Shown one piece after another: positions 15,624 to 24,695 of a stretch of 34,136 nt of DNA. Position 1 is the first letter of the stretch, and every line of letters starts with the position of its first letter. The notes beneath the pieces are model-generated. The model was given only the letters and a program-made list of their open reading frames with translations, did not search any database and was not told the origin of the DNA. Made by a program: the position numbers and the translations under genes. The DNA lies in assembly GCA_018714695.1 (NCBI GenBank), contig DVNB01000096.1:1-34136 (forward strand), read 5' to 3'. Source of the DNA: Candidatus Ornithomonoglobus merdipullorum. Lineage in GTDB: Bacteria > Bacillota > Clostridia > UBA1381.

Positions 15624-17954
15624 ATGGCATTACCTTCTTTAAATAATATCAAGAAGCGTACACTTATAATAGTTATCTGTATATTGGTGGGCTTCGGAGC
15701 CGTTCTTGCGCGTATGGTCTGGTGGCAGGTCATAAAGGGCGCGGAGCTTTCGGAGCGCGCCAGAGAGATACAGACGGCGGGTACGGTCGAGCAGGCGAAC
15801 CGGGGCAAGATAACGGACAGAAACGGCAAGGTGCTTGCCGAGTCGGCATCGGTAAAAACGCTTGTCTGCAACCCGCAGGACATAAAGGAACACGGTGATC
15901 TCAACACCTGTATACAGACGCTTTCACCGATAATAGGCATGAGCGAAAGCGAGCTCAGAGGGTATCTTACCGAGAACTCGCAGTACAGGATAATCAAGAA
16001 GAGACTTTCGGCGGAGGAAAGCAACGCCATAGATGAGCTTCTGAATCCGGAGTATTCGGATGAGAACACCGATGAGGCAAAGGCGGAAAATAAGGAAAAG
16101 GAAGATCTTAAGGAAAAGCTTACGGGAATATATTTCGAAAACGATTCCAAGCGTTATTATCCGTATAATGTCGCGTCGCATGTGCTCGGTTTTACCGGGT
16201 TTGACAACAACGGTATACAGGGAATAGAGCTGCGGTTCAACGATTATCTGACCGGCGTGAACGGATCGGTGTCGCAGAACAGGAACGCGGGCGGAACGAC
16301 GCTCGAAGAGCAGCAGGCGGAATATCTTGACGCCGCTGAGGATGGGTGTGATATAAAGCTCACCATAGATGAGACGATACAGCATTTCCTTGAAAAGCAT
16401 CTTGAGGAAGCTGTACAGCAGCATGAGCTCAAGGAAGGCGCGGCGGGCATCGTTATGAATCCAAAGACCGGCGAGATACTTGCGATAGCGACAAAGCCGG
16501 ACTATGACTGCAATAATCCGTATGATATAACTCAGTTTCTGGAATACGCATTCGAGTTCGAGCCGGAATATGAGGACCCGGAGCCCGATCCGAGTGCGGA
16601 TCCGGAATCTACTCCGACTTCGCGTCCGACAGAGGATCCGGATAATCCGTCAGATGAGTTTGTTTCGCAGGCACGTTCAAAGATGTGGCGCGACAAGGCG
16701 GTGTCGGATACCTACGAGCCGGGTTCGACGTTTAAGATACTGACGGCGGCTATGGCGCTCGAGGAAAAGGTGGTAGACGAGAATTCAACTTTCTTCTGCC
16801 CGGGCTACAAGATAGTTGCCGACAGAAGGATAGGCTGCTCGAATGAGAGCGGTCACGGTGCGCAAAACTTTGTGGAGGGCGTAAAGAACTCCTGTAACCC
16901 GGTGTTTATGGAGCTTGGACTTTCGCTCGGCGCGGAAAAGTTCATGGAATACTTCAAGGCGTTCGGACTGACCGAAAGGACCGGTGTGGACCTCGGAGGC
17001 GAATCAACGAGTATATATTATGACACAATGAATGAGGTGGATCTTGCAACGTCGGCATTCGGTCAGGGCTTCCAGATCACTCCTATCCAGCTTATAACGG
17101 CGGTATCGTCGGTTATAAATGGCGGCGAGAGGATGAAGCCGCTCATAGTGAGCGAGATAACAGATGAGAACGGTGTTGTAAAGAGCTACGAGCCGGAGGT
17201 CGTGAACAGAGTCATCTCGGAGAGCACATCCGAGACGATGCGCGATATCCTGGAGCAGGTAGTCGCGGATCCGAACGCAACGGGTAAGAATGCATATGTA
17301 AAGGGCTTCCGCATAGGCGGAAAGACAGGTACGAGTGAGAAGCAGCCGCGAGGCACTACGGCAAGAATCGCGTCGTTCATAGGCTTTGCTCCGGCGAACG
17401 ATCCGGAGATAATCTGTCTCGTGATGTTCGACGAGCCGCAGGTAGACAATAAATACGGAGGAACTATAGCTGCGCCGGTATGCGGCGACATCCTTGCGGA
17501 ATCGCTTGAATATCTCGGCATTGCAAAACAGTATACAGAAGAAGAAACTCCGGACAATTATGTTGAGATACCGGAATACAGGGGCAAGACGCTTGAGGAA
17601 GCCAGATCTCAGCTTTCTGATACGGGCTTTGAATATTTTGTAAGGGGCGACGGCGAGACCGTAGTGGATCAGCTGCCCAGCCCGGGTGAGATGCTGGAGG
17701 AGGATTCCGTAATAATACTCTATACGGAGGAAAGAGCAGAAGACGATACCGTAACAGTGCCCGATCTTGAAGGCACGTCCGTATCGGATGCTAAATATAT
17801 TCTGAATAACCGCGGACTTAATTTTGAAGTGAGCGGTGCGGGACACAGTGAGGCATACAATGCTTACGCGGTAAGTCAGACGATAGAGGCGGGAACGGAG
17901 GTCTCTCCCGGGACTGTCGTCGGAGTGGAATTCAGACAGCAGACATACGATTGA
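15624..17954 (+). CDS. ftsI: Class B penicillin-binding protein with two PASTA domains
   Basis: A 776-residue peptidoglycan transpeptidase that crosslinks septal wall with FtsW. One membrane helix (residues ~12-30), then the PBP dimerisation domain (RGKITDRNGKVLAES; RYYPYNVASHVLGF; GIQGIEL). The transpeptidase has catalytic Ser368 and Lys371 in EPGSTFK, SCN at 423-425 and KTGT at 567-570. PASTA domains cover ~645-702 and ~708-772. Two PASTA repeats fit PbpB better than SpoVD, but sporulation-specific SpoVD cannot be excluded. Two low-complexity acidic insertions stand out: ~141-163 (Glu/Lys/Asp) and ~311-345 (Pro/Glu/Asp/Ser/Thr), the latter just before the active-site serine. The start follows AAAGGA at 11 bases. 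Confidence 0.92.
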   Translation: MALPSLNNIKKRTLIIVICILVGFGAVLARMVWWQVIKGAELSERAREIQTAGTVEQANRGKITDRNGKVLAESASVKTLVCNPQDIKEHGDLNTCIQTLSPIIGMSESELRGYLTENSQYRIIKKRLSAEESNAIDELLNPEYSDENTDEAKAENKEKEDLKEKLTGIYFENDSKRYYPYNVASHVLGFTGFDNNGIQGIELRFNDYLTGVNGSVSQNRNAGGTTLEEQQAEYLDAAEDGCDIKLTIDETIQHFLEKHLEEAVQQHELKEGAAGIVMNPKTGEILAIATKPDYDCNNPYDITQFLEYAFEFEPEYEDPEPDPSADPESTPTSRPTEDPDNPSDEFVSQARSKMWRDKAVSDTYEPGSTFKILTAAMALEEKVVDENSTFFCPGYKIVADRRIGCSNESGHGAQNFVEGVKNSCNPVFMELGLSLGAEKFMEYFKAFGLTERTGVDLGGESTSIYYDTMNEVDLATSAFGQGFQITPIQLITAVSSVINGGERMKPLIVSEITDENGVVKSYEPEVVNRVISESTSETMRDILEQVVADPNATGKNAYVKGFRIGGKTGTSEKQPRGTTARIASFIGFAPANDPEIICLVMFDEPQVDNKYGGTIAAPVCGDILAESLEYLGIAKQYTEEETPDNYVEIPEYRGKTLEEARSQLSDTGFEYFVRGDGETVVDQLPSPGEMLEEDSVIILYTEERAEDDTVTVPDLEGTSVSDAKYILNNRGLNFEVSGAGHSEAYNAYAVSQTIEAGTEVSPGTVVGVEFRQQTYD

Positions 17955-18086
17955 TGCGTATGCAAAAACAGGCTCGATCCCGCGGATGTAAAGGCGCGGG
18001 ACGCAGCAAGGAGTCAAGGGACGGCAGAGGTCGTCCCCCAAACGCGGCTGCTCCGCTGCAAAGCATAATTTTCAGGGGGTGTTCAC
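17955..18086 (+). other. Structured spacer between the PBP gene and murE
   Basis: Three hairpins: TCCCGCG (17978-17984) with CGCGGGA (17995-18001), seven perfect pairs; GGGACG (18018-18023) with CGTCCC (18032-18037); GCGG (18044-18047) with CCGC (18053-18056). No T-run follows any of them, so none is a standard terminator. The spacer ends with AGGGGGTG, the murE ribosome site. Confidence 0.45.
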
Positions 18087-19538
18087 ATGCTGGCAAGTGA
18101 ATTGTTCGGCTCTCTATGGAGTGCCGATATGGGAGATACCGAGATCACGGGTATAGCGTACGATTCAAGAAAGGTAAACGAAGGGAATGTGTTCGTCTGC
18201 ATAAAGGGTTATGAGACGGACGGGCATATATATGCGAAGTCTGCTGCGGAAAAGGGCGCGGCAGTGATAGTTGCCGAGGACAAGATAGATGTGCCTGCAC
18301 GTGTGGTATATGTCAAGGATTCAAGAAAAACGATAGCTGAGCTCGCATGCAGATACTACGGCTATCCGTCGAAGAAATTCTCGCTTGTGGGAATAACGGG
18401 CACGAACGGCAAGACCACAACAACGTATCTTATAAAGAGCATACTTGAGACTGCGGGAAAACGTGTAGGGATAATAGGTACAAATGAGAACATAATAGGT
18501 GACAAGATACTTCTCACCAAGAGTACAACGCCGACGACGCCGAATGCGCTGGAGCTGCAGCAGCTCTTTACGGAGATGGTGTACAACGGTGCGGAGTATG
18601 TCGTTATGGAGGTATCGAGCCATGCGCTGGCGCTGGAGAGAGTGCACGGCTGTGAGTTTGCGGTGGGGGTGTTCACCAATCTGACCCAGGATCACTTGGA
18701 TTTCCATAAGACCATGGAGAACTATTTTGAGGCAAAGGCCAAGCTCTTCGAGATCTCCGAAAAGGGAGTCGTAAATTACGATGACGAGCACGGCAGGCGC
18801 ATATACGAAAAGGGTGCGTGCGGTGACATAATGAAGGTCGGACTTGAAGACGGCTGCGACTTAAGAGCAGAGAACATAAGCATATCGTCGCGCGGCTCAA
18901 AATTCGATCTTGTTTATCGCGGCGAGCGTTACGCGGCGTCGGTACAGATACCCGGAAGGTTCAGCGTTTATAATGCCGTATGTGCGGCGGGCGCGGCGCT
19001 GCAGCTTGGTATCGATATGGAGACGGTCATAAAAGGACTTCACAGAGCGGTCGGAGTGGTCGGACGTGTTGAAGTCGTTCCGACGGATACCGATTATACC
19101 GTAATAATCGATTACGCGCATACGCCTGACGGACTCGAGAACATAATAAACTGTGTAAAGGGCTTTGCCGAAGGCAGAACGATAACGCTGTTCGGCTGCG
19201 GCGGTGACCGCGACAGCGCAAAGAGACCTATAATGGGCGAGATAGCCGGAAGACTTTCAGATTTCAGCATAATAACCTCGGATAATCCGAGAACGGAGGA
19301 TCCGGAAAAGATAGTGCGTGAGATAGAGGAAGGAATGAAGCGCACAGGCGGCGAATACATTGTCATAACCGACAGGCGCGAGGCGATCGCCTATGCGCTC
19401 GATAATGCACGGGCGGGGGACGTAATAATACTCGCCGGCAAGGGTCAGGAAACATACCAGATAATAGGAAAAGAAAAGCACGATTTTGATGAACGAATAG
19501 AGGTGTATCGTCACCTGAAGGCGAAGGAGAACAAATAA
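18087..19538 (+). CDS. murE: UDP-N-acetylmuramoyl-tripeptide synthetase (meso-DAP type)
   Basis: MurE adds the third stem-peptide residue to UDP-MurNAc-L-Ala-D-Glu with ATP. The 483-residue protein shows the three Mur-ligase domains: N-terminal ITGIAYDSRKVNEGNVFVCIKG; central ATPase with GITGTNGKTTTTYLI (residues ~105-119), TTPTTP and EVSSHALALERV; C-terminal domain with IIDYAHTPDGLENII and FGCGGDRDSAKRPIMG. SDNPRTEDP contains DNPR, the motif known to select meso-diaminopimelate over lysine, so the organism should have mDAP peptidoglycan. The start follows AGGGGGTG by about 7 bases. Confidence 0.95.
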   Translation: MLASELFGSLWSADMGDTEITGIAYDSRKVNEGNVFVCIKGYETDGHIYAKSAAEKGAAVIVAEDKIDVPARVVYVKDSRKTIAELACRYYGYPSKKFSLVGITGTNGKTTTTYLIKSILETAGKRVGIIGTNENIIGDKILLTKSTTPTTPNALELQQLFTEMVYNGAEYVVMEVSSHALALERVHGCEFAVGVFTNLTQDHLDFHKTMENYFEAKAKLFEISEKGVVNYDDEHGRRIYEKGACGDIMKVGLEDGCDLRAENISISSRGSKFDLVYRGERYAASVQIPGRFSVYNAVCAAGAALQLGIDMETVIKGLHRAVGVVGRVEVVPTDTDYTVIIDYAHTPDGLENIINCVKGFAEGRTITLFGCGGDRDSAKRPIMGEIAGRLSDFSIITSDNPRTEDPEKIVREIEEGMKRTGGEYIVITDRREAIAYALDNARAGDVIILAGKGQETYQIIGKEKHDFDERIEVYRHLKAKENK

Positions 19539-19672
19539 GTGCTTTTAAGGCGTCTGCCGCGGCGGAAGCGGCAGCTTTAAGTGTGCTTGGGGACTGCGCC
19601 CGAAAGGGCTCAGCCCCTTGTTTATGATACGGGGCATGGGATAAAGCTCCGGAACTGAGGAGGATCATACAA
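19539..19672 (+). other. Structured spacer between murE and murF, possible attenuator
   Basis: Hairpin 1 is CTGCCGC (19554-19560) with GCGGCAG (19568-19574), flanked by CTTTTAAG and CTTTAAG. Hairpin 2 is long: GGGG/CCCC (19589-19592, 19614-19617), CTG/CAG and GCCC-GAAA-GGGC (19598-19609) with a GNRA loop, followed by TTGTTTAT. The weak T-rich tail makes partial attenuation possible. GAGGAGG at 19657-19663 serves murF. Confidence 0.45.
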
Positions 19673-21043
19673 ATGCAGCAGCTTACTCTGAATGAGATCA
19701 AGGAAGCCACCGGCGGCGAGTTTGTCGGAGCCGCAGGGGTTGAGCTTGCGTTAACGGGTATAACGACCGATTCAAGAAAGGCGGGGGACGGGATCCTGTT
19801 CGTGCCGCTCGCAGGCGAAAGATTTGACGGTCACGATTTCATAGACGGTGCGTTTGAAGCGGGTTCACCCGCGGCATTGACGCATAAAGACGATATTGCG
19901 GCCCCGCCGGGCAGGGCAATCGTGAGAGTTGCCGATACGAAAAGAGCGCTCGGTGATATTGCTAGATATTATAAAAGAAAGTATAACGTTCCGACGGCGT
20001 CCGTGACCGGGAGCGTCGGCAAGACCACAACGAAGGATCTCATGTGCGCTGTGCTGTCGGAGAGATACAAAACACTCAAAACCCCGAATAATTTCAATAA
20101 CGATATAGGCGTGCCGCTCACGATATTCGGGCTTGAAAAGGAGCACGAGGCTGCTGTCATAGAGCTGGGTATGAATCATTTCGGCGAGATAGAGTATCTT
20201 GCGTCCATAGCGGAGCCTGATGTAGCGGTCATCACGAATATAGGGATGTCGCACATTGAGAATCTAGGCTCGCAGGAAGGGATATTTAAGGCGAAGATGG
20301 AGATCGCGGAACGTTTTACCGAAAAGAACACGCTCATCGTAAACGGTGACGATAAATTCCTTAAAACGGTGACGTCCGATAAATACCGTGTGATCCGCTT
20401 CGGACTTGATAAAAGCAACGATGTGTATGCCGAGGATATCATAAGCAAGGGACTGTCAGGCATTGAGTTCACGGTCGTGAACGGCAAAGACCGATTCAAG
20501 GCTGAGGTAACTCTGCCCGGCATCCACAATGTTTATAACGCGCTTGCGGCGGTGTGCACAGGAATGTGCTTTGGGTTGAGTGCGGACGAGTGTGCCGCGG
20601 GGCTCAGGAACTGCGAATACACGTCGTCAAGACTGGAGATCATAGAGCATAAAGGCATAGAGGTCATAAACGACTGTTATAACTCATCGCCCTCATCGGT
20701 GCGCGCGGCGCTCGATGTTCAGAAAAATACGTCCCAGAAAAGGCGGGTAGCAATTTTGGGCGATGTGCTCGAGATGGGTGAGTTCGCTGCAAAAGCGCAT
20801 TACGAGATGGGAACATACGTCGCCGTCTGCGGAACGGACGCGCTCGTCACTGTCGGTGAGAATGCGAGACATATAGCCGAGGGTGCGGCTGCGGCGGGGA
20901 TGGAGGACATTGTTTCTTACGGCGATACCGACGCGGCGGTGAAGGATATCGAAAAGCTCGTATGCCCCGGCGACAGTGTGCTTGTGAAGGCGTCGCACGG
21001 CATGGATTTTTATAAAATAACCGAAGCAATAAAGGGAATGTAA
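19673..21043 (+). CDS. murF: UDP-N-acetylmuramoyl-tripeptide--D-alanyl-D-alanine ligase
   Basis: MurF attaches D-Ala-D-Ala to UDP-MurNAc-tripeptide, finishing the pentapeptide precursor in the cytoplasm. The 456-residue protein has the MurF N-domain (LTGITTDSRKAGDGILFVPLAGERFDGHDF), the ATP-binding loop SVTGSVGKTTTKDL near residues 108-121, PNNFNNDIGVPLT, the ELGMNHFGEI motif, NDCYNSSPSSVRAAL and the C-terminal LGDVLEMGEFAAKAH. GAGGAGG lies 9 bases before ATG 19673. The stop is 21 bases before mraY. Confidence 0.96.
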   Translation: MQQLTLNEIKEATGGEFVGAAGVELALTGITTDSRKAGDGILFVPLAGERFDGHDFIDGAFEAGSPAALTHKDDIAAPPGRAIVRVADTKRALGDIARYYKRKYNVPTASVTGSVGKTTTKDLMCAVLSERYKTLKTPNNFNNDIGVPLTIFGLEKEHEAAVIELGMNHFGEIEYLASIAEPDVAVITNIGMSHIENLGSQEGIFKAKMEIAERFTEKNTLIVNGDDKFLKTVTSDKYRVIRFGLDKSNDVYAEDIISKGLSGIEFTVVNGKDRFKAEVTLPGIHNVYNALAAVCTGMCFGLSADECAAGLRNCEYTSSRLEIIEHKGIEVINDCYNSSPSSVRAALDVQKNTSQKRRVAILGDVLEMGEFAAKAHYEMGTYVAVCGTDALVTVGENARHIAEGAAAAGMEDIVSYGDTDAAVKDIEKLVCPGDSVLVKASHGMDFYKITEAIKGM

Positions 21044-21064
21044 AAACTCTTGGGAGGAACAGAA

Positions 21065-22087
21065 ATGGCAGTGGATTTTTTGAAGGCGACATTGTTCGCG
21101 CTTGTGGTGGCATTCGCGGTAACGGCAGTGCTGGGGCCGGCATTTATAAAGTGGCTGCATAGGCTCAAGTACGGACAGGAGATACGTGAAGAAGGGCCGT
21201 CATGGCATAAGAAAAAGTCTGGAACACCGACGATGGGCGGCATAATGTTTATAGTAGGCATTGCGGTGGCTGTGGCCGCCGGGACGGTGATAATGGCGGT
21301 AAACGGCACGCTCAACGGCACCGCGATGAAAGCCGTCGTGCTTTTCGCTGTTTCCCTTGGATTCGGTGTCATAGGCTTTATAGACGATTACATAAAGGTC
21401 GTAAAGAAGAGGAATCTGGGACTCACGGCGATACAGAAGTTCGTGCTCCAGCTCGTATTTGCGGCGATATATGTAGTTGTGATGTATTTTATGGGACTGC
21501 TTGAAACGGACATAGTTATACCGTTCGTGAAGTATACGGTAACGATACCGATATGGCTTTATATACCGTTTGTGATGTTTGTTGTGGTGGGTACGGTAAA
21601 TGCCGTGAATCTTACCGATGGACTTGACGGACTCGCATCGAGCGTAACGGTCGTAGTTGGACTGTTTTTTGCACTGTATTCGTTCTTTAGATCTGATCCG
21701 TCGGAAACGGGAGTCAGCATGTATGCGATGGCGCTTGTAGGAGGACTCTTGGCGTTTCTGATATATAACAAATATCCGGCGAAGGTGTTCATGGGTGATA
21801 CAGGTTCTCTGTTTCTGGGCGGATCGGTCTCGCTTATGGCGGTAGACCTGAATATGCATATATATCTAATACTTGTAGGATTCGTATATTTCGCGGAGAC
21901 TCTTTCGGTAATACTTCAGACAACATATTTCAAATATACAAAGAAAAAGTACGGTGAGGGCAGGAGGATATTTAAAATGACCCCTATCCATCACCATTTT
22001 GAGATGATGAAATGGAAGGAAACGAAGATAGTATCGGTATTTACGCTTGTGACACTGGTGCTTTGCGTAATATCGTATTTTGCATAA
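21065..22087 (+). CDS. mraY: Phospho-N-acetylmuramoyl-pentapeptide transferase
   Basis: MraY transfers phospho-MurNAc-pentapeptide to undecaprenyl phosphate, forming lipid I at the membrane. The 340-residue protein has about ten hydrophobic segments. Motifs: GPSWHKKKSGTPTMGG near the N-terminus, FIDDYIKV (Asp pair), NAVNLTDGLDGLA (catalytic/Mg2+ Asp), FMGDTGSLFLGG and MTPIHHHFE. All landmarks are present. ATG 21065 is preceded by GGGAGG at 7 bases; the longer frame from 21050 would run through the ribosome site. In many Bacillota murD follows; here ftsW starts 15 bases later. Confidence 0.96.
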   Translation: MAVDFLKATLFALVVAFAVTAVLGPAFIKWLHRLKYGQEIREEGPSWHKKKSGTPTMGGIMFIVGIAVAVAAGTVIMAVNGTLNGTAMKAVVLFAVSLGFGVIGFIDDYIKVVKKRNLGLTAIQKFVLQLVFAAIYVVVMYFMGLLETDIVIPFVKYTVTIPIWLYIPFVMFVVVGTVNAVNLTDGLDGLASSVTVVVGLFFALYSFFRSDPSETGVSMYAMALVGGLLAFLIYNKYPAKVFMGDTGSLFLGGSVSLMAVDLNMHIYLILVGFVYFAETLSVILQTTYFKYTKKKYGEGRRIFKMTPIHHHFEMMKWKETKIVSVFTLVTLVLCVISYFA

Positions 22088-22102
22088 GGGAAAGGAGCTA
22101 TA

Positions 22103-23575
22103 ATGGCACGATCGGCAAACAGCGGCGGAATGCGCCGGGTCACAAGCGCAGCGGAGCGCCGCAATGTTGGTGAACCGCGTGAGCGGGCCTCGTCAGAGCG
22201 CCGTATGCCTGCAACGGCACGGCGGCGGACAACAGCGGCGCAGACTGAGCGGCGGAGAATGGCGGTGCAGTCTGTGCATGTAAAGCCGCAGGACACTGTC
22301 CGGCGGATGAGCGCGGCGGAGCGTTTCCGCGCAAGCGCGGTACAGCAGCCCGGGCGCACGGTGCGCGGCACGGATGACCGCAGGGCGCGTGAGCTGAAAA
22401 AGAAAATGGAGGCGCGTGCGGCGCAGGCGGCAAAAAGTGCATCGGGTGAGAGCGCATTTTCAAGATTTACAAAGAAGATAGTAAAAGCCGGAGATATAGA
22501 TTATACTCTGCTCTTTTTGATAATATTGATAGTGGCGATCGGGCTTATCGTCATGCTTTCGGCATCCGCGCCGGAGGGCAGCAGTCTTCACGACGATCCG
22601 TACTATTTCTTCAAGCGCCAGCTGATATTCATAATAATCGGATTTGCGGGAATGTTTATAATATCGAGGCTCAATCTTAATAACTTTCTGCATTGGGTCC
22701 CGAGAGCGTTCATAATCTGTGTTGTACTGCTCATACTTGTATTGATTCCGGGAATAGGCGTTGAGGCGAACGGCGCGAGGCGATGGCTCAACATCCCATT
22801 CGTGCAGCTGCAGCCGTCGGAGCTTATGAAACCGGTCATTGCTATGTATATAGCGTATCTTGTAAAGATAGGTGTTTTAGACCTGAAAAAACTCAGGAGC
22901 AATCTTGTCTGTCTGGGTATCATAGGAATTGTGGCGCTGCTCCTGATGCTTGAAACGCATTTGAGCGGTACGATAGTTATAGTCGGGATCGCGGGATGCG
23001 TAATGATCGCGGGCGGTACCCCGATCAAGCCGGTGCTTATCACCGTGGCTGCTTTGGGAGTGCTGACTTTTGTGTATCTGCAGTTCGACCCGACGCGAAT
23101 GGCGAGGGTTACGTCTTTGTTCGATCCGTTTGCCGATGCTCAGACAACAGGCTATCAGATCTCGCAGAGTCTTTACGCCATCGGCTCAGGGCGGCTTTTC
23201 GGTTTGGGACTCGGTCAGAGCGTACAGAAATATTCGAATCTGCCGGAGCCGTACAATGACTTCATTTTCGCTATAATTTGCGAGGAGCTGGGACTTTTCG
23301 GCGCGACTGTCATAATACTTCTGTTTGCGGCACTGTTCATTCGCGCGATGAGGATAGCGATAACTGCGCCGGATGTGTGGTCGTCGCTCACCTGCATCGG
23401 TATAGCGTCACAGCTGGGAATACAAACGTTTCTGAATATGGGTGTTGCGGTATCGCTGATCCCGAATACGGGTATATCGCTTCCATTCTTCAGCTACGGC
23501 GGAACGTCGATACTCACGCTGCTTTTGGAGATGGGGATACTTTTGAACGTGTCAAGAAAAACAGTCAAGGAATGA
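22103..23575 (+). CDS. ftsW: FtsW peptidoglycan glycosyltransferase with long Arg-rich N-terminal extension
   Basis: A 490-residue SEDS-family polymerase that joins lipid II into glycan strands with its partner class B PBP. The SEDS core starts near residue 133 (YTLLFLIILIVAIGLIVML) and has about ten membrane segments; NGARRWLNIPFVQLQPSELMKP, FGLGLGQSVQKYSNLPEPYNDFIFA (with the catalytic-loop Asp) and NTGISLPFFSYGGTS are diagnostic. Residues 1-130 are a hydrophilic, probably disordered, cytoplasmic extension with 26 Arg and 8 Lys, containing imperfect repeats around RRxxSAAER (MRRVTSAAER, VRRMSAAERFR) and ERRM/ERRRM. This part is more GC-rich and favours CGG/CGC arginine codons. AAAGGAG just before ATG 22103 supports the long form. 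SpoVE is an alternative paralogue name. Confidence 0.93.
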   Translation: MARSANSGGMRRVTSAAERRNVGEPRERASSERRMPATARRRTTAAQTERRRMAVQSVHVKPQDTVRRMSAAERFRASAVQQPGRTVRGTDDRRARELKKKMEARAAQAAKSASGESAFSRFTKKIVKAGDIDYTLLFLIILIVAIGLIVMLSASAPEGSSLHDDPYYFFKRQLIFIIIGFAGMFIISRLNLNNFLHWVPRAFIICVVLLILVLIPGIGVEANGARRWLNIPFVQLQPSELMKPVIAMYIAYLVKIGVLDLKKLRSNLVCLGIIGIVALLLMLETHLSGTIVIVGIAGCVMIAGGTPIKPVLITVAALGVLTFVYLQFDPTRMARVTSLFDPFADAQTTGYQISQSLYAIGSGRLFGLGLGQSVQKYSNLPEPYNDFIFAIICEELGLFGATVIILLFAALFIRAMRIAITAPDVWSSLTCIGIASQLGIQTFLNMGVAVSLIPNTGISLPFFSYGGTSILTLLLEMGILLNVSRKTVKE

Positions 23576-23585
23576 GGTGTCAATA

Positions 23586-24692
23586 GTGAAAGTCATATTT
23601 GCAGGCGGAGGGACCGGAGGACACATAAATCCGGCGATATCTATCGCCGATTATGCCAAGTCAGTTGATAAAGATTTTGAGGCGCTCTTTATAGGTACGA
23701 GAAAGGGGCTTGAAAAAACTCTTGTGCCGAGAGCCGGATACAAGATAGAGTTTATAGACATTGAGGGCTTTGACAGAAAGCACCTCATGCGCAACGTAAG
23801 GGTATTGAAAAAGCTTGCCGAAGCAAGAAAAAGGTGTAGAGATCTGATCCGCGGATTTAAACCGGACTGTGTGGTCTGCACGGGCGGCTATGTGAGCGGA
23901 CCTGTGGCGATGGCGGCTTATAAGGAGGGCGTGAGTGCGCTTATCCATGAGCAGAACGTCTATCCTGGACTTACGGTGCGCGGCTCCGAGAAGTATGTGG
24001 ATCATGTGGCGGTGAGCTTTGACGAAACGGAGCAGTTTTTAAAGAATAAGAGTAAATGCGTGGTGACCGGGAACCCGATCCGTTCGGAGATCTTAAAGGC
24101 GGACAAGAATGCCGCGCGTAAAAAGCTCGGCATAAAGGGACAGTATGTTCTGATATTCGGCGGCAGTCTAGGTGCTGACCGGATAAATGAGACGGTGGTA
24201 GGCATGCTGCCGAGGTTTAAGGAAAACAAAAAGGTGCAGCTCCTGTTCGGGACCGGCGAGCGTAATTTTGAGAAGGTATCGAGGGCTGCGCGTGCTGCCG
24301 GAATAGAGCCTGCGGACAAAAACATAACCATAACGCCGTACATAAACAATATGGCGGACGTTATGGCGGCGGCTGACATTGTTGTTTCAAGATCGGGTGC
24401 GATAACCGTGTCGGAGATAGCGGCGCTGGCAAAGCCGTCTATACTTATACCGTCTCCGAATGTGGTAAGGAATCATCAGGAGCAGAACGCGCGCGAGTTC
24501 GAAAAGCACGGTGCCGCAGAGGTGATAACCGAAGCGGAGCTCACGCCGGAGCTTTTATATGAAAAGATCACATCGCTGCTTGAAGACAAGGAAAAGCTTG
24601 CATCGATGGGGGATAATCTAAAAAAGATAGCCAAGACGGATGCGCTTGAGCGTATATACGAGCTTATGCTCAAAATGGCGGATAAAACGTAA
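23586..24692 (+). CDS. murG: UDP-GlcNAc:lipid I N-acetylglucosaminyltransferase
   Basis: MurG adds GlcNAc to lipid I, making lipid II on the inner face of the membrane. The 368-residue GT-B enzyme begins KVIFAGGGTGGHINPAISIA, the family glycine-rich loop; GGYVSGPVAMAA and HEQNVYPGLTVR follow, then the nucleotide-sugar-binding half with IFGGSLGADRINE, YINNMADVMAAADIVVSRSGAITVSEIA and LIPSPNVVRNHQEQNA. GTG 23586 is chosen because it gives the typical (M)KVIFAGGG start with GAGG 8 bases upstream; GTG 23577 would add three residues. It is the last gene of this dcw operon. Confidence 0.95.
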   Translation: MKVIFAGGGTGGHINPAISIADYAKSVDKDFEALFIGTRKGLEKTLVPRAGYKIEFIDIEGFDRKHLMRNVRVLKKLAEARKRCRDLIRGFKPDCVVCTGGYVSGPVAMAAYKEGVSALIHEQNVYPGLTVRGSEKYVDHVAVSFDETEQFLKNKSKCVVTGNPIRSEILKADKNAARKKLGIKGQYVLIFGGSLGADRINETVVGMLPRFKENKKVQLLFGTGERNFEKVSRAARAAGIEPADKNITITPYINNMADVMAAADIVVSRSGAITVSEIAALAKPSILIPSPNVVRNHQEQNAREFEKHGAAEVITEAELTPELLYEKITSLLEDKEKLASMGDNLKKIAKTDALERIYELMLKMADKT

Positions 24693-24695
24693 ACA

